Source: Hydrogenimonas thermophila
GTDB taxonomy: Bacteria > Campylobacterota > Campylobacteria > Campylobacterales > Hydrogenimonadaceae
Assembly: GCF_900115615.1 (NCBI RefSeq)
Contig: NZ_FOXB01000021.1
Coordinates: 1-38,752, forward strand
Length of the DNA: 38,752 bases
Direction of reading: 5' to 3'
The first letter of the stretch is position 1. Every line of letters starts with the position of its first letter. The notes below the pieces were generated by a model that was given only the letters and a program-made list of their open reading frames with translations, was not told the DNA's origin and ran no database searches. The translations under genes were made by a program, and so were the position numbers. This document shows positions 1 to 9,131 of this stretch, piece after piece.

Positions 1-169
1 ATGACAAGAATCAAGTATGGACTTATTAAATGAATATTAGGGTTGGAATGGGCTATTATACTAGGTTACAGTTAGATAAAAATAAAAGTTCAGGTAATTT
101 TTATTTAATATAAATAGAGATAGAATAGTTTTCAAAAATAGTGCTTATGTTAAAACAAAGGTTGAAAAT

Positions 170-715
170 ATGAAAAAAATTGTTATGATTTTTATTTTTG
201 TAGCTATATTATTCAATATCTCTTTTTCAGAGTCTATCAAATACAATAATGAGAATGGAAAAAATAGTTCAATATATGTTAGAGAAATTGCATTATCTAT
301 AGCAGATCAATTTAATAAAGATAAAATCAGTGAGTATATAAAAAGTAAAACTTTAGTCATTTTATCTATAGTAAATGTAAATAACTATAGACAAGCATCA
401 AATTTTGGAAGATATATTAGTGAAGATCTTATTCATGCTATGAAGATTAATGGTTTCAATATCTTAGATTATAAAGCAACTAACTCAATTATAATGAACA
501 AAAAAGGAGAGTATCTTTTTTCACGTGATATAAAAAATCTTAAAAAAGAGAGAAATATTACTTATGCGCTATCTGGAACATATACAATTTATAAAGATAG
601 TGTCACAATTAACTGTAGAATAATTGATATATCTTCTGGAGTTGTAGTGTCAACAGCACAAATCACTGTGCCAAAGATGATACTTAAAAAAATGGATTAT
701 TACTACTACAATTAA
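170..715 (+). CDS. FlgO-family exported protein
   Basis: The 181-residue product starts with a lysine pair and a hydrophobic stretch (about residues 4-19) ending near SFS-E, a typical Sec signal peptide with no lipobox cysteine. The rest resembles the FlgO domain: an N-terminal helix with IADQF, a strand (LVILSIVNV), then a GRYISEDLIHAM helix and a closing strand pair around YALSGTYTIYKDSVTINCRIID. FlgO proteins were described as outer-membrane proteins tied to the Vibrio flagellum, but many homologues lie outside flagellar loci, as here, where no flagellar gene is visible. An AAAGG element lies a few bases upstream of the ATG. It converges on the UbiD-type gene. The domain call rests on pattern recognition; the cellular role is open. 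Confidence 0.7.
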   Translation: MKKIVMIFIFVAILFNISFSESIKYNNENGKNSSIYVREIALSIADQFNKDKISEYIKSKTLVILSIVNVNNYRQASNFGRYISEDLIHAMKINGFNILDYKATNSIIMNKKGEYLFSRDIKNLKKERNITYALSGTYTIYKDSVTINCRIIDISSGVVVSTAQITVPKMILKKMDYYYYN

Positions 716-723
716 TTTTGGAG

Positions 724-758
724 TTTGAGAAGAGTTATAGGTAAAACCTCTTCTCAAA
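724..758. terminator. Convergent hairpin between the FlgO-like gene and the UbiD-type gene
   Basis: An 11-base perfect stem (724-734 pairs with 748-758) encloses a 13-base loop. The right arm lies inside the last codons of the minus-strand decarboxylase gene and its stop codon sits in the loop. Neither side has a long T run, so it may work as a weak bidirectional terminator or as a 3' end stabiliser. Confidence 0.45.
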
Positions 759-2555
759 ATTCTCATCTATATCTATAAGACCTTTTTGTTTAAGCTGATT
801 TAAAACATCTTTATCACAAAGAACATCTCCTGGCCATTCTCTATTATAGCCGTCTAGCTCATTCTTATTTGTTGCATCAATCATAATAAATGGATCTACT
901 CTAATGTCACGACCTGCATCTATATTGTTTGTTACACGCCAAACAAGCATATATGGATTTTCTATATCATTACACTCTTCATCAACAACAACAAGGATTT
1001 TAATATGAGAACTCAAGTTAGATATTTTGTCAAAAAGCTCTTTAACTGCCCTATTCTTTTTATATGCTATTACACAAACAGGATTTTTAGTATGTATTCC
1101 ATACTGCTTAAGAGCTTTAACATCAGTATCAAATGAGCGTATCTTTTCTAAAAGTGCCGCATCATCAAGTAAATCATCTACACTACTTGATACTTCTGCT
1201 CCTGTACAATCACAACCTAGTTTTCCGCCTACTAATGTTTCAGGACTAGAGTGATCCAAAGCATCTACAATACCTTCTGAAATAAGAAGATTTTTTGGAT
1301 CTATTCTATTAAGAATATACTCGGTTATCTTTTCATAATCTGTAAGTGCAGGAGCATCTTTGCCTACAAATATAGCATGCTTTACAAAACTCATCTGTCC
1401 CACACCCCAAAAAGCGTGCATGAACTGTTTTGCATGCCCTTTGTAATGAGGCTCCATCTGTGCTAGAATGAGGTTATGAAATACTCCATTTTCTGGCATA
1501 TGATAATCAATAAGATCTGGTGCTGTAGTTTTAAGAAGCGGTAAAAATATACGCTCTGTTCCCCAACCCATATATTTGTCTTCAAGAGGCGGTTTACCAA
1601 CAACAGTTGCCTGATAAACTGGATTTTCTTTCATTGTTATAGCAGTCACTTCCATAACAGGATATGGCTCTTTAAGCGTATAATAACCTGTATGATCACC
1701 AAAAGGGCCCTCAATCTCCAGCTTATTTGGATCCACCATACCTTCTATGACAATATCGGCATCTTCAGGAACCCAAATGTCATTGGTAATAGACTTTACA
1801 AGTTTTGCAGGTTCATTTCTTACAAAACCATATAAAAGCAGTTCAAAAATTCCATGCGGCAGTGGTGCTTGTCCACACCAAATGTAAAGTGGATCACCGC
1901 CGATAGCAACAGAAACTGGCATCATTTCGCCTGCATCTTTGTACTGATCAAAAAAGTGACTGGCATCTTTATGGATTTGCCAATGCATTCCTAAATGGTT
2001 TTTATCATACTGTTGCAGACGATACATGCCTAGGTTTTGCATCTTCCCATCTAGTGAGCGTGTATATACCTGTCCCATTGTTATAAAAGGACCACCATCT
2101 TCACTCCATGTTTTTAAAATAGGCAATTCATCCAAATCAATCTGTGATGTAGTCTTTATGATTTGTTGACAAAGTCCCCTCTGTTTAAGTCTTTTTGGAA
2201 AAACATTTTTTAGTGCAAAGAGTTTTGGAATTAAAGAGAGCTTCTCCATAAACCCTTGTGGTGGTTTCATATGCATTAACTCTTCTATCTCTTTAGCTAT
2301 TGCATCAGGATGACGACCAAATATCTTTTGAGTTATCTCAAAATTTGCAAACATATTCATAACAACAGGCATACTATACTCAATGCCCTTTTCACGATTA
2401 ACTGGCCGTTTAAACAGTAAAACCTTGGAATTATCTTTTTTAACTTCTACATAAGCAATATGAGCTATCTCAAGATTAATATCACAAGGCTCTTCAATTA
2501 TTTTTAGATCGCCATCTCTCTCTAATCTATCCAACCACTCCTGCATTGTTGCCAT
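735..2555 (-). CDS. UbiD-family decarboxylase, probable menaquinone biosynthesis
   Basis: The 606-residue protein belongs to the prenyl-FMN-dependent UbiD decarboxylases. Visible hallmarks are NLGMYRLQQYDKN near residues 174-186 followed by a conserved His-rich helix, and EGPFGDHTGYY at 282-292, the motif carrying the catalytic acid and the prFMN/metal region. It is longer than E. coli UbiD (about 500 residues), as is usual for the menaquinone branch of the family. Campylobacterota make menaquinone by the futalosine route, where a UbiD homologue is thought to decarboxylate a prenylated naphthoate, so I infer that role rather than ubiquinone synthesis. The ATG directly follows the hemC stop codon, with AGAGG upstream as ribosome site. 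It is the last gene of the heme/quinone cluster. Confidence 0.88.
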   Translation of the reverse strand: MATMQEWLDRLERDGDLKIIEEPCDINLEIAHIAYVEVKKDNSKVLLFKRPVNREKGIEYSMPVVMNMFANFEITQKIFGRHPDAIAKEIEELMHMKPPQGFMEKLSLIPKLFALKNVFPKRLKQRGLCQQIIKTTSQIDLDELPILKTWSEDGGPFITMGQVYTRSLDGKMQNLGMYRLQQYDKNHLGMHWQIHKDASHFFDQYKDAGEMMPVSVAIGGDPLYIWCGQAPLPHGIFELLLYGFVRNEPAKLVKSITNDIWVPEDADIVIEGMVDPNKLEIEGPFGDHTGYYTLKEPYPVMEVTAITMKENPVYQATVVGKPPLEDKYMGWGTERIFLPLLKTTAPDLIDYHMPENGVFHNLILAQMEPHYKGHAKQFMHAFWGVGQMSFVKHAIFVGKDAPALTDYEKITEYILNRIDPKNLLISEGIVDALDHSSPETLVGGKLGCDCTGAEVSSSVDDLLDDAALLEKIRSFDTDVKALKQYGIHTKNPVCVIAYKKNRAVKELFDKISNLSSHIKILVVVDEECNDIENPYMLVWRVTNNIDAGRDIRVDPFIMIDATNKNELDGYNREWPGDVLCDKDVLNQLKQKGLIDIDENFEKRFYL

Positions 2556-3518
2556 TTAAAACCTCTCGCACCGTTCCTCTTTAAATGCCATTGCCTCAGC
2601 ACGAGCCAAAAGCTCTTTAGCACCCTTTTCAATCATAATATCTGCCAATTTAGACCCTAAATCTTCAGCACTATTTTTATCAGCTTCCAGACTCTCTTCT
2701 AATATTTCAGTACCATCTGGTAAACCAACTTGAGCTCTTACTACAACATTATCATCATCTACTTTTGCATTAATTGCTATAGGAACTTGGCAACTGCCTT
2801 CTAACCTTGAAACAAAGTCTCTCTCAATTTTAGCAGCCAATGCAGAGTTTGGATCATTAAGTGTCTCAGCAATTTTTGCAACTTCAGGATCATCAATAAT
2901 TTCTATTCCCAAAGATGCCTGTCCAGATGGAGGAATCATAATATCATCGCTAATAGGTTCTGCAAATGGTACACTTTCTAGCAGTCCTAAACGCTTCATT
3001 CCAACATATGCCAAAATAATAGCATCATACTCACCATCTGCTAGTTTACGAAGGCGCGTATTTACATTCCCTCGAAGATTTTTTATGCATAAATCAGGTC
3101 GCATACTTCGTAACTGCATCTGTCTGCGAAGACTTGTTGTTCCAACAACAGCACCTTCAGGTAAATCTTCTATATTTTTATATTTATGCGATAAAAATAC
3201 ATCTCTTACATCATCACGCTTTGTAATAGCAGCAAGTTTTAAGCCTGATGGTAACTCTGTTGGTACATCTTTAAGGCTGTGAACTGCTAAGTGTGCACCA
3301 CCTGATAACATTACATCTTCTATCTCTTTAGTAAAAAGACCTTTCCCTCCTATAAGAGCTAGAGGTTTATCTAAAATCTTATCTCCTGTTGCAGTTATGA
3401 CAGAAAACTCTATACTCATGTCAGGGAATTTTTTTTCCAACTCACTTTTTACATACTCTGCCTGCCACATTGCAAGCTGGCTTCCACGTGTTGCTATTAT
3501 AAGTTTTTCCATTGTCAT
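2556..3518 (-). CDS. hemC: Hydroxymethylbilane synthase (porphobilinogen deaminase)
   Basis: HemC joins four porphobilinogen molecules into hydroxymethylbilane in cytosolic heme synthesis. The 320-residue product has the normal length and landmarks: ATRGSQLAMWQ at the N-terminus, HSLKDVPTELP with the catalytic Asp84, the arginine-rich TSLRRQMQL and NLRGNVNTRLRK substrate-binding segments, and Cys243 in EGSCQVPIA, which anchors the dipyrromethane cofactor. Its ATG overlaps the stop of the upstream thiol-protein gene by one base (TAATG), so translation is probably coupled. A second ATG two codons in is an alternative start. hemA lies three genes upstream, so the cluster holds two heme-pathway steps. 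Confidence 0.96.
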   Translation of the reverse strand: MTMEKLIIATRGSQLAMWQAEYVKSELEKKFPDMSIEFSVITATGDKILDKPLALIGGKGLFTKEIEDVMLSGGAHLAVHSLKDVPTELPSGLKLAAITKRDDVRDVFLSHKYKNIEDLPEGAVVGTTSLRRQMQLRSMRPDLCIKNLRGNVNTRLRKLADGEYDAIILAYVGMKRLGLLESVPFAEPISDDIMIPPSGQASLGIEIIDDPEVAKIAETLNDPNSALAAKIERDFVSRLEGSCQVPIAINAKVDDDNVVVRAQVGLPDGTEILEESLEADKNSAEDLGSKLADIMIEKGAKELLARAEAMAFKEERCERF

Positions 3519-4360
3519 TACTTTTTAATAAATTGTTTATATTTATCGCGGGTAACATCTTTTTTACCATCAACAAAAATTGTTGGTGTACCTGTAACCA
3601 AAAGCTTACGAGCTGTAAGTCTATCTTTTAAAATTCTTTTATCTACCCAAGGTTCATGTATCTGTTTTGAAGATAGTTTATAACCTGTCTGTTTAGCAAC
3701 AATATCTAAAATCTTTTTTTCATCTTTCAATTTAGCATCTATTTTTATTTTATACATTTTATCAATTATCTCATATTTACCCTCTTTTTGTGCCACTTCC
3801 ATTATACGTACCAATGTTTCTGATGCTGGATGAATAGCTTTAAGAGGCAAGTGATAGTAGTAAAGTGCCATCTTTTCAGGATTATTTTTAACTGCTTTTA
3901 AAACTTCAGGTACATACATTCGGCAGAATGGACAAAGTGGATCTGAAAACAAGATCAATTTGTGAGCAGCATTTTCATTTCCATAAATAAGATTTGATTT
4001 ATTATAAATATCTTTAGGCAATTTAGGTTGAATCATAGAGCGTACATCACGACCTGTTTTTCTATCTATAAGCTCAGAAGTGATCAAATTTTTACTAACA
4101 AAGAGTATATCTTCAAAATTGATTTGTCTTGTCTCTTTACCTCTTGTAAGGTTTATATCTAATCCTATGACATAAGCAGACCAACCTTTTATGCCAGGTA
4201 TTGGAAGCTTGTCTACAACTTCAGCACTATTAATCTTTACATTTGGATTTCTATCTAGTTTCTTTTTTACATAATTTATAACATCACTGTCACCGCCTGC
4301 AATCGCTAGACTACTTGCGATCATCATGACGCTCAATGATTTCAACATCGATGACATCAC
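3518..4360 (-). CDS. DsbC/DsbG-like periplasmic thioredoxin-fold protein
   Basis: The 280-residue product has a signal peptide (roughly residues 5-21), an N-terminal region of about 100 residues resembling the DsbC/DsbG dimerisation domain, and a thioredoxin-fold domain with active site CPFC at 143-146 (FSDPLCPFCRMY) and a cis-proline segment TGTPTIFVDG near the C-terminus. This suggests disulfide isomerisation or reduction in the periplasm, possibly for c-type cytochrome or other envelope proteins. CPFC is not the classical DsbC CGYC, so oxidase versus isomerase activity is uncertain. The long start overlaps fxsA by 50 bases; the Met at residue 5 (4348) gives a cleaner signal peptide but still overlaps by 38 bases. 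As I recall, the C. jejuni equivalent cluster lacks this gene. Confidence 0.82.
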   Translation of the reverse strand: MMSSMLKSLSVMMIASSLAIAGGDSDVINYVKKKLDRNPNVKINSAEVVDKLPIPGIKGWSAYVIGLDINLTRGKETRQINFEDILFVSKNLITSELIDRKTGRDVRSMIQPKLPKDIYNKSNLIYGNENAAHKLILFSDPLCPFCRMYVPEVLKAVKNNPEKMALYYYHLPLKAIHPASETLVRIMEVAQKEGKYEIIDKMYKIKIDAKLKDEKKILDIVAKQTGYKLSSKQIHEPWVDKRILKDRLTARKLLVTGTPTIFVDGKKDVTRDKYKQFIKK

Positions 4361-4736
4361 ACTCTCCTTCTTGAAATTGATCCGTTTTAATATTACTATT
4401 TTTCTCTCGTTTTGAAAGTCTGTTTACTATTAGGTTGGTAAATACTCCAAAATATAGCAGTATTCCTATAAAGTCAGTAAAAAAACCTGGAACAATAAGT
4501 AGTATTGCTCCAATAAGTGCAGACAAATTTTGTTTCTGAAATGTCTCAGGAGTAATTTCACCTTCTACCATAGCCCTGACATTTTCAAAAAAAGTATATC
4601 GAAAGTTTGTTAATAAAAGTAAACCTGCAAACGCACTTACAACAATTTCTATAAAGGTCCAAAAAGGACCTATAGCAGAGCCTATTTCAACAGAAACAAA
4701 TGTTTCCAAAAAAAGGTAAATAAAAAAATAGATCAT
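4311..4736 (-). CDS. fxsA: FxsA-family inner-membrane protein
   Basis: The 141-residue hydrophobic protein fits the FxsA family: an N-terminal hydrophobic segment, the region around [14 protein letters not shown], a polar stretch rich in Glu, then [21 protein letters not shown], the family's most recognisable piece, followed by a charged cytoplasmic tail. E. coli FxsA is known for suppressing F-exclusion of phage T7; the biochemical role is unknown. Its ATG overlaps the proS stop by four bases (ATGA), and its 3' end overlaps the next gene by 38-50 bases. C. jejuni has an integral membrane protein gene at this position (Cj0544, from memory), so the placement is ancestral. Confidence 0.82.
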   Translation of the reverse strand: MIYFFIYLFLETFVSVEIGSAIGPFWTFIEIVVSAFAGLLLLTNFRYTFFENVRAMVEGEITPETFQKQNLSALIGAILLIVPGFFTDFIGILLYFGVFTNLIVNRLSKREKNSNIKTDQFQEGECDVIDVEIIERHDDRK

Positions 4737-6496
4737 TGCATACTTTCTATAACACTATTTACAATATCATCAACCATCACATCTTTACGATTCAGTGTTG
4801 ACCTTTCAATAAGCTCAACACACCCATCAGCCAATTTTTTACCAATAACTACAGCATAAGGAATACCTATAAGCTCAAAATCTTTCATTTTAAAACCAAA
4901 TCTTTCTTTACGATCATCAAGAAGAACATCTACTCCCTTGGATTTTAAATCATTATAGATTTTCTCTCCTACCTCTTTTTGCTGTTCATCTTTTATATTC
5001 CCGATAATTACAACAACTTCAAATGGTGCAACTGGTACAGGCCAGATAGAGCCTTTCTCATCATGATGTTGTTCTATAATAGCAGCAAGAAGACGACTGA
5101 CACCAATACCGTAAGTTCCCATAATAAATGGTCTATTCTTGCCGTTTTGGTCTAAAAACTCTGCCTTCAAAGGTTCAGAATAGCGAGTACCTAATTGAAA
5201 AATATGACCTACCTCAATCCCTTTTGTAAATTTCAGCTTTCCACCACATTTAGCACATTGGTCACCCTCTTTTGTCTGTGCAATATCTGCAAAATGCAAA
5301 TCTTTTAAATTGGTTAAATTTGCACCAACTATATGGTAATCTTTTTCATTTGCACCACATATCATATGACTTGCATTTTTAAGTGTCTCATCAAACACCT
5401 TTTTTATATTTGGATGAGCAATCTCTTCATGAAATGGAGGTGTATCTTCCAATACTTTTGCATTTCGAATCAACTCTACCGGTCCCATAAATCCAGGAAC
5501 CAATCCTGCTGCTTCAAGCTCTTCTTCAGATACATCTATTAGTTCATTTGCACCTACACTATTAGTAGCTTTAACCTCTTGAAGTTCATCACTTCCACGC
5601 AGGAAAAAGAGAATAATTTCACTCTTTCCTTCATCATAAAGAGCTTTTTTTGCAACTGTTTTGATTAAATAGTATGGATCAACACTGAAAAACTCAGATA
5701 AATCTTCAATTGTTTTAATATCTGGTGTACGGAACCGATTGAGTAGTGCTTCTGGTGCTTCAGCTTGTGAATCAGGTGTTTTACGCTTTGCAGCTTCAAT
5801 ATTAGCTGCATAATCACACCCATCACATACTACTATTGTATCTTCACCACTGTCAGCGAGAACCATAAACTCTTTACTTCCTTCACCGCCAATAGCTCCA
5901 CTGTCAGCTTCAACAACACGAAAATCTAGCCCCATACGAGTAAAAATTTTTCTATAAGTCTCTTCCATCAGGTTAAATTCTCTAACCATATCTTCATGGC
6001 TATCATGAAAACTATAGCCATCTTTCATAATGAATTCTCGACCACGCATCAAACCAAATCTAGGTCTTGCTTCATCACGAAATTTAAGATTTATTTGGTA
6101 GAGATTTAGAGGAAGCTGTTTATAGCTATTTACAAACTGTTTTGCTAATTCTACCATCATCTCTTCATGTGTAGGTCCCAAAACAAACTCATTTGATTTT
6201 CTATCTTTAAAACGCAAAAGTTCAGCACCATACTTTTCATAACGACCACTCTTTTTCCAAAGCTCAGTTGGTGTTACAAACCCAAGTTGAACCTCTTGGC
6301 AACCTGCATTGTCAAGCTCTTCTTTAATAATTGTTTTCACTTTATCCAAAACTTTTTTTCCAAGTGGTAAAAAATCATACACACCACTGGCTACTTGGTA
6401 AATAAATCCACCTCTTACCAAGTAAATATGACTAGGAAGTACAGCATCTTTTGGTGCTTCTTTAAGTGTTGGAATCAAAAGTTTTGAAAATCTCAT
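4733..6496 (-). CDS. proS: Prolyl-tRNA synthetase, bacterial type
   Basis: ProS charges tRNA-Pro with proline. The 587-residue protein shows class II synthetase structure: the N-terminal catalytic half with GPTHEEMM and the motif-2 region [21 protein letters not shown]-like segment (about residues 138-158), an editing/INS domain in the middle with a CDGC cysteine pair near residues 224-227 and a second CAKC pair near 412-415, motif 3 ([11 protein letters not shown]), and a C-terminal anticodon-binding domain beginning around [13 protein letters not shown]. The length fits the bacterial form. Start and stop both overlap neighbours by four bases (hemA upstream, fxsA downstream), so it is embedded in the operon. 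Confidence 0.97.
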   Translation of the reverse strand: MRFSKLLIPTLKEAPKDAVLPSHIYLVRGGFIYQVASGVYDFLPLGKKVLDKVKTIIKEELDNAGCQEVQLGFVTPTELWKKSGRYEKYGAELLRFKDRKSNEFVLGPTHEEMMVELAKQFVNSYKQLPLNLYQINLKFRDEARPRFGLMRGREFIMKDGYSFHDSHEDMVREFNLMEETYRKIFTRMGLDFRVVEADSGAIGGEGSKEFMVLADSGEDTIVVCDGCDYAANIEAAKRKTPDSQAEAPEALLNRFRTPDIKTIEDLSEFFSVDPYYLIKTVAKKALYDEGKSEIILFFLRGSDELQEVKATNSVGANELIDVSEEELEAAGLVPGFMGPVELIRNAKVLEDTPPFHEEIAHPNIKKVFDETLKNASHMICGANEKDYHIVGANLTNLKDLHFADIAQTKEGDQCAKCGGKLKFTKGIEVGHIFQLGTRYSEPLKAEFLDQNGKNRPFIMGTYGIGVSRLLAAIIEQHHDEKGSIWPVPVAPFEVVVIIGNIKDEQQKEVGEKIYNDLKSKGVDVLLDDRKERFGFKMKDFELIGIPYAVVIGKKLADGCVELIERSTLNRKDVMVDDIVNSVIESMQ

Positions 6497-7800
6497 CTTA
6501 CATCATCCTTCATAATAAATTCGCATTTATATTTATCCATCATTTTTACTTCAGTATCTATATTAAAAACATATTTCATAGCTTCAATGACTGTATCGGC
6601 ACGAGGTTGTTCAGCAACTTCTCTTAACTGTTTTGTAGGAGTATGTAAAAAATTATTAAATGCATTGTGAACAAGCTTTTCTACATTTTTTCTTGTTTCA
6701 GGTGGTATGAACCCTTTTTTTATAGCCCTTTCAACTTCTTTCATTGCTGACTCTTTTGCACGTTCTCTTATATCTTTAATTAAAGGATCTATCATTAATG
6801 TTTGTAACCACTTGAAAAAATCCATTGTATAGCGGCCTACAATTTCATACGCTTTTCTTGCCTGTTCTCTACGCATAGAGAGATTTGTATTTACAATCTC
6901 CTGCAGATCATCTACAGCATAAATATTGATACTTTTATCCTTGACTATTTCAATATCTCTTGGTACTGCAAGGTCAAACCAATAACGCTCAAATTGAGAC
7001 TCATCTACCATTTCATCTGTAATAATAGGGTGAGGCGCACCTGTGGCACTAAAAAGAAGCCTATATCTGTTTATATATTCAGGCAGAGAATGAAATGGTT
7101 CTACATCAATTCTCTCTCCAATTGACTTGGCAATATTTTTTGCTCTCTCCATAGAACGATTAAAAATGATTACATTACAGCCACTAGCAACCAAATGTTT
7201 TGCTACAATTTCACTCATCTCACCGGCACCAACTACCAAGCCTGTATACCCCCCAAGGTTCCCACCCATAACCTCTTTTGCTTGAGAAACTGCAGCACTT
7301 GCAACAGAAACAGGACTTTTAGATATGCTTGTACAGTTTCTAACTTCTGCAGCACATTTAAAAGCAAAATGAATGAGTCTTGAAAGCTTTTGAGAACAAA
7401 ATCCATTTTCATATGCAAAACGAAATGCATCTTTAAGCTGTCCGGCAATCTGTGTCTCTCCCACAACGAGACTATCTAAAGAAGATGCTACTGCAAAAAC
7501 ATGATGCACAGCACCTTCATCTTCATAAACATCAGCTCGACCTTCAAGCTCTTCAATTGAGAGACCGCTATGTAAATGAAGAGTTCCAAATACTGCATGC
7601 AATGCTTCTGAAGGATTTGAGGTACTTATAATAAATTCAACACGGTTGCAAGTTGATAGCAATATAGCTTCGTTTATACTCTTTACATTTAATACTTTTT
7701 CAAGTGATTTTTTCTTTTGCTCATCATTTGAAAATGCAAGTTTTTCCCGTACAGCTATATCTGTATTTTTATGAGAGTAGCTAACAACAATATACTGCAT
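6493..7800 (-). CDS. hemA: Glutamyl-tRNA reductase
   Basis: HemA reduces the glutamate on Glu-tRNA to glutamate-1-semialdehyde, the first committed step of C5-pathway heme synthesis. The 435-residue product has the catalytic Cys51 in [11 protein letters not shown], a nucleotide-binding fold with [13 protein letters not shown], the [10 protein letters not shown] segment, and a C-terminal helical dimerisation domain. Its ATG overlaps the stop of the polyprenyl synthase gene by one base (TAATG) and its TGA overlaps the proS start by four. The order polyprenyl synthase, hemA, proS is the same in H. pylori and C. jejuni as I recall. No dedicated promoter is visible directly upstream. Confidence 0.97.
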   Translation of the reverse strand: MQYIVVSYSHKNTDIAVREKLAFSNDEQKKKSLEKVLNVKSINEAILLSTCNRVEFIISTSNPSEALHAVFGTLHLHSGLSIEELEGRADVYEDEGAVHHVFAVASSLDSLVVGETQIAGQLKDAFRFAYENGFCSQKLSRLIHFAFKCAAEVRNCTSISKSPVSVASAAVSQAKEVMGGNLGGYTGLVVGAGEMSEIVAKHLVASGCNVIIFNRSMERAKNIAKSIGERIDVEPFHSLPEYINRYRLLFSATGAPHPIITDEMVDESQFERYWFDLAVPRDIEIVKDKSINIYAVDDLQEIVNTNLSMRREQARKAYEIVGRYTMDFFKWLQTLMIDPLIKDIRERAKESAMKEVERAIKKGFIPPETRKNVEKLVHNAFNNFLHTPTKQLREVAEQPRADTVIEAMKYVFNIDTEVKMMDKYKCEFIMKDDVR

Positions 7801-8696
7801 TAAAAATCCCTTTCAATCATAGCAGTAACAATATCAGCCAGTGAATCTTGACATTCGTTTTTCATTAGAGTTACTGCTTCATCACCCAATTTTTTGGCAT
7901 AAGAGTAAGATTTTTTCAAAGCACCTGTCTCTTCCATTACTTTACGTATCCATATCTTTTGATCTTCTGTAAGTTTTGCTCCGTGTAAGCTTAGAAGTTT
8001 TGCTTTATTATTTTCATCTAAAGCTTCATAAAGATAGATATATGGTAAAGTAGTTTTACCCTCTTCATAATCTGCCATAGCCGGTTTTCCAAGCTGTTCA
8101 GAGGTGCTTGTTATATCAAGAATATCATCAATTATTTGAAATGCTATTCCAAGATTACGACCATATGTTGCATAAACCTCTTTATCTTTCCCAGCTAAAA
8201 TTGCAGCAGATGAGGCACTAGCTTCAATCAATGCAGCTGTTTTTTGATAAATCATTTTCATATAAGCATCTATGTCAGGATTAAATTTGTCAGAAAGTCT
8301 TACATCCATGAGTTCACCAATACTTAATTGAGTAACAGCACTAGCAATAATGGATGAAATATCTTTTTTAAATGAGACAAGCTCTTCAAAGCCTTTTGAA
8401 TAGAGAATATCTCCCATCATCACCGCTTGTTTGCTTCCTTCGGTAGCATTCAGTGACGTTACACCTCTTCTTGTCATTGCCTCATCTATAACATCATCAT
8501 GAAGCAAACTTGCAGCATGAATCATCTCTATAACAGCAGCAAGCTTGATAGACTCATCACTCATTCCAGCAACTTTTAAAACTAGTTTTGCCCTTAATCT
8601 TTTACCTTTGGGTAGTAAAGAAAAAAGCTCTTTGATAGTTTTATTCTCTAATTCATCTATCCATAGTTGCATTTGTGACTCAACACGTTCAAGCAT
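7800..8696 (-). CDS. ispB: Polyprenyl diphosphate synthase (octaprenyl type)
   Basis: This 298-residue trans-prenyltransferase would extend farnesyl diphosphate with isopentenyl diphosphate to make the quinone side chain. Both aspartate-rich motifs are present: DDVID at 67-71 and DDILD at 190-194, which bind magnesium and the diphosphates. GKRLRAKLVL near residues 31-40 is the usual substrate-binding segment. The small residues five and four positions before the first motif (AASLLHDD) suggest a long-chain product. Placement beside the UbiD-type decarboxylase fits a role in menaquinone side-chain synthesis. Exact chain length cannot be read from sequence, so the ispB symbol is by family and synteny. 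Confidence 0.9.
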   Translation of the reverse strand: MLERVESQMQLWIDELENKTIKELFSLLPKGKRLRAKLVLKVAGMSDESIKLAAVIEMIHAASLLHDDVIDEAMTRRGVTSLNATEGSKQAVMMGDILYSKGFEELVSFKKDISSIIASAVTQLSIGELMDVRLSDKFNPDIDAYMKMIYQKTAALIEASASSAAILAGKDKEVYATYGRNLGIAFQIIDDILDITSTSEQLGKPAMADYEEGKTTLPYIYLYEALDENNKAKLLSLHGAKLTEDQKIWIRKVMEETGALKKSYSYAKKLGDEAVTLMKNECQDSLADIVTAMIERDF

Positions 8697-8699
8697 TAC

Positions 8700-9131
8700 T
8701 TACTGTCCTTGTTTAAAATAAATTTCACTATTATCAAATGTTTGCATTAACAAGTCAAACCATGCTTCTTTCTTTTCCTCATCATATGCTTTAAAGACTA
8801 AAAGGGCATATGGAGTCTCAAGAGGTTTATATAAAGCATCTTTTGGCTTTGGAAAAAGATCAAATCTAAATGCATTGCGATGGTATGTCAAATATAAAAG
8901 TGGCTGAAACTTATGTTTATCATATGAAACATACATTACAAGCCCACCATTTATATAAAGAGTCCAGCGAAAGGCTAATTTATGAACTTGACCTGTTCGT
9001 TCAACTATCTCAACATGTTGAATTTGATCTTTTTTCAAAGCAAAACTGACATTGTGGGTCCACCATTCTGGTGACAACTCCGCAAAAAGAGAAGTCACCG
9101 AAAAAAAGATCCACAAAAAAATTTTACTCAT
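8700..9131 (-). CDS. Conserved exported protein, unknown function (Cj0540-like position)
   Basis: The 143-residue product has a clear signal peptide (MSKIFLWIFFSVTSLFA) followed by a soluble, aromatic-rich domain with several predicted strands (HVEIVERTG, LAFRWTLYINGGLVMYVSYD, PLLYLTYHRNAFRFDLF). I recognise no enzyme motif. A small exported-protein gene occupies this place between DUF2018 and the polyprenyl synthase in C. jejuni and H. pylori as I recall them, so it is probably a lineage-conserved envelope protein. Its start overlaps the DUF2018 gene by 8 bases and it ends 3 bases before the polyprenyl synthase start. The function is unknown. Confidence 0.75.
   Translation of the reverse strand: MSKIFLWIFFSVTSLFAELSPEWWTHNVSFALKKDQIQHVEIVERTGQVHKLAFRWTLYINGGLVMYVSYDKHKFQPLLYLTYHRNAFRFDLFPKPKDALYKPLETPYALLVFKAYDEEKKEAWFDLLMQTFDNSEIYFKQGQ

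Noticed and set aside
1-169. Short frames such as 30-113 at the left edge
   Set aside because: Too short, no ribosome site and no family resemblance; could be the remains of a neighbouring gene but not supportable.
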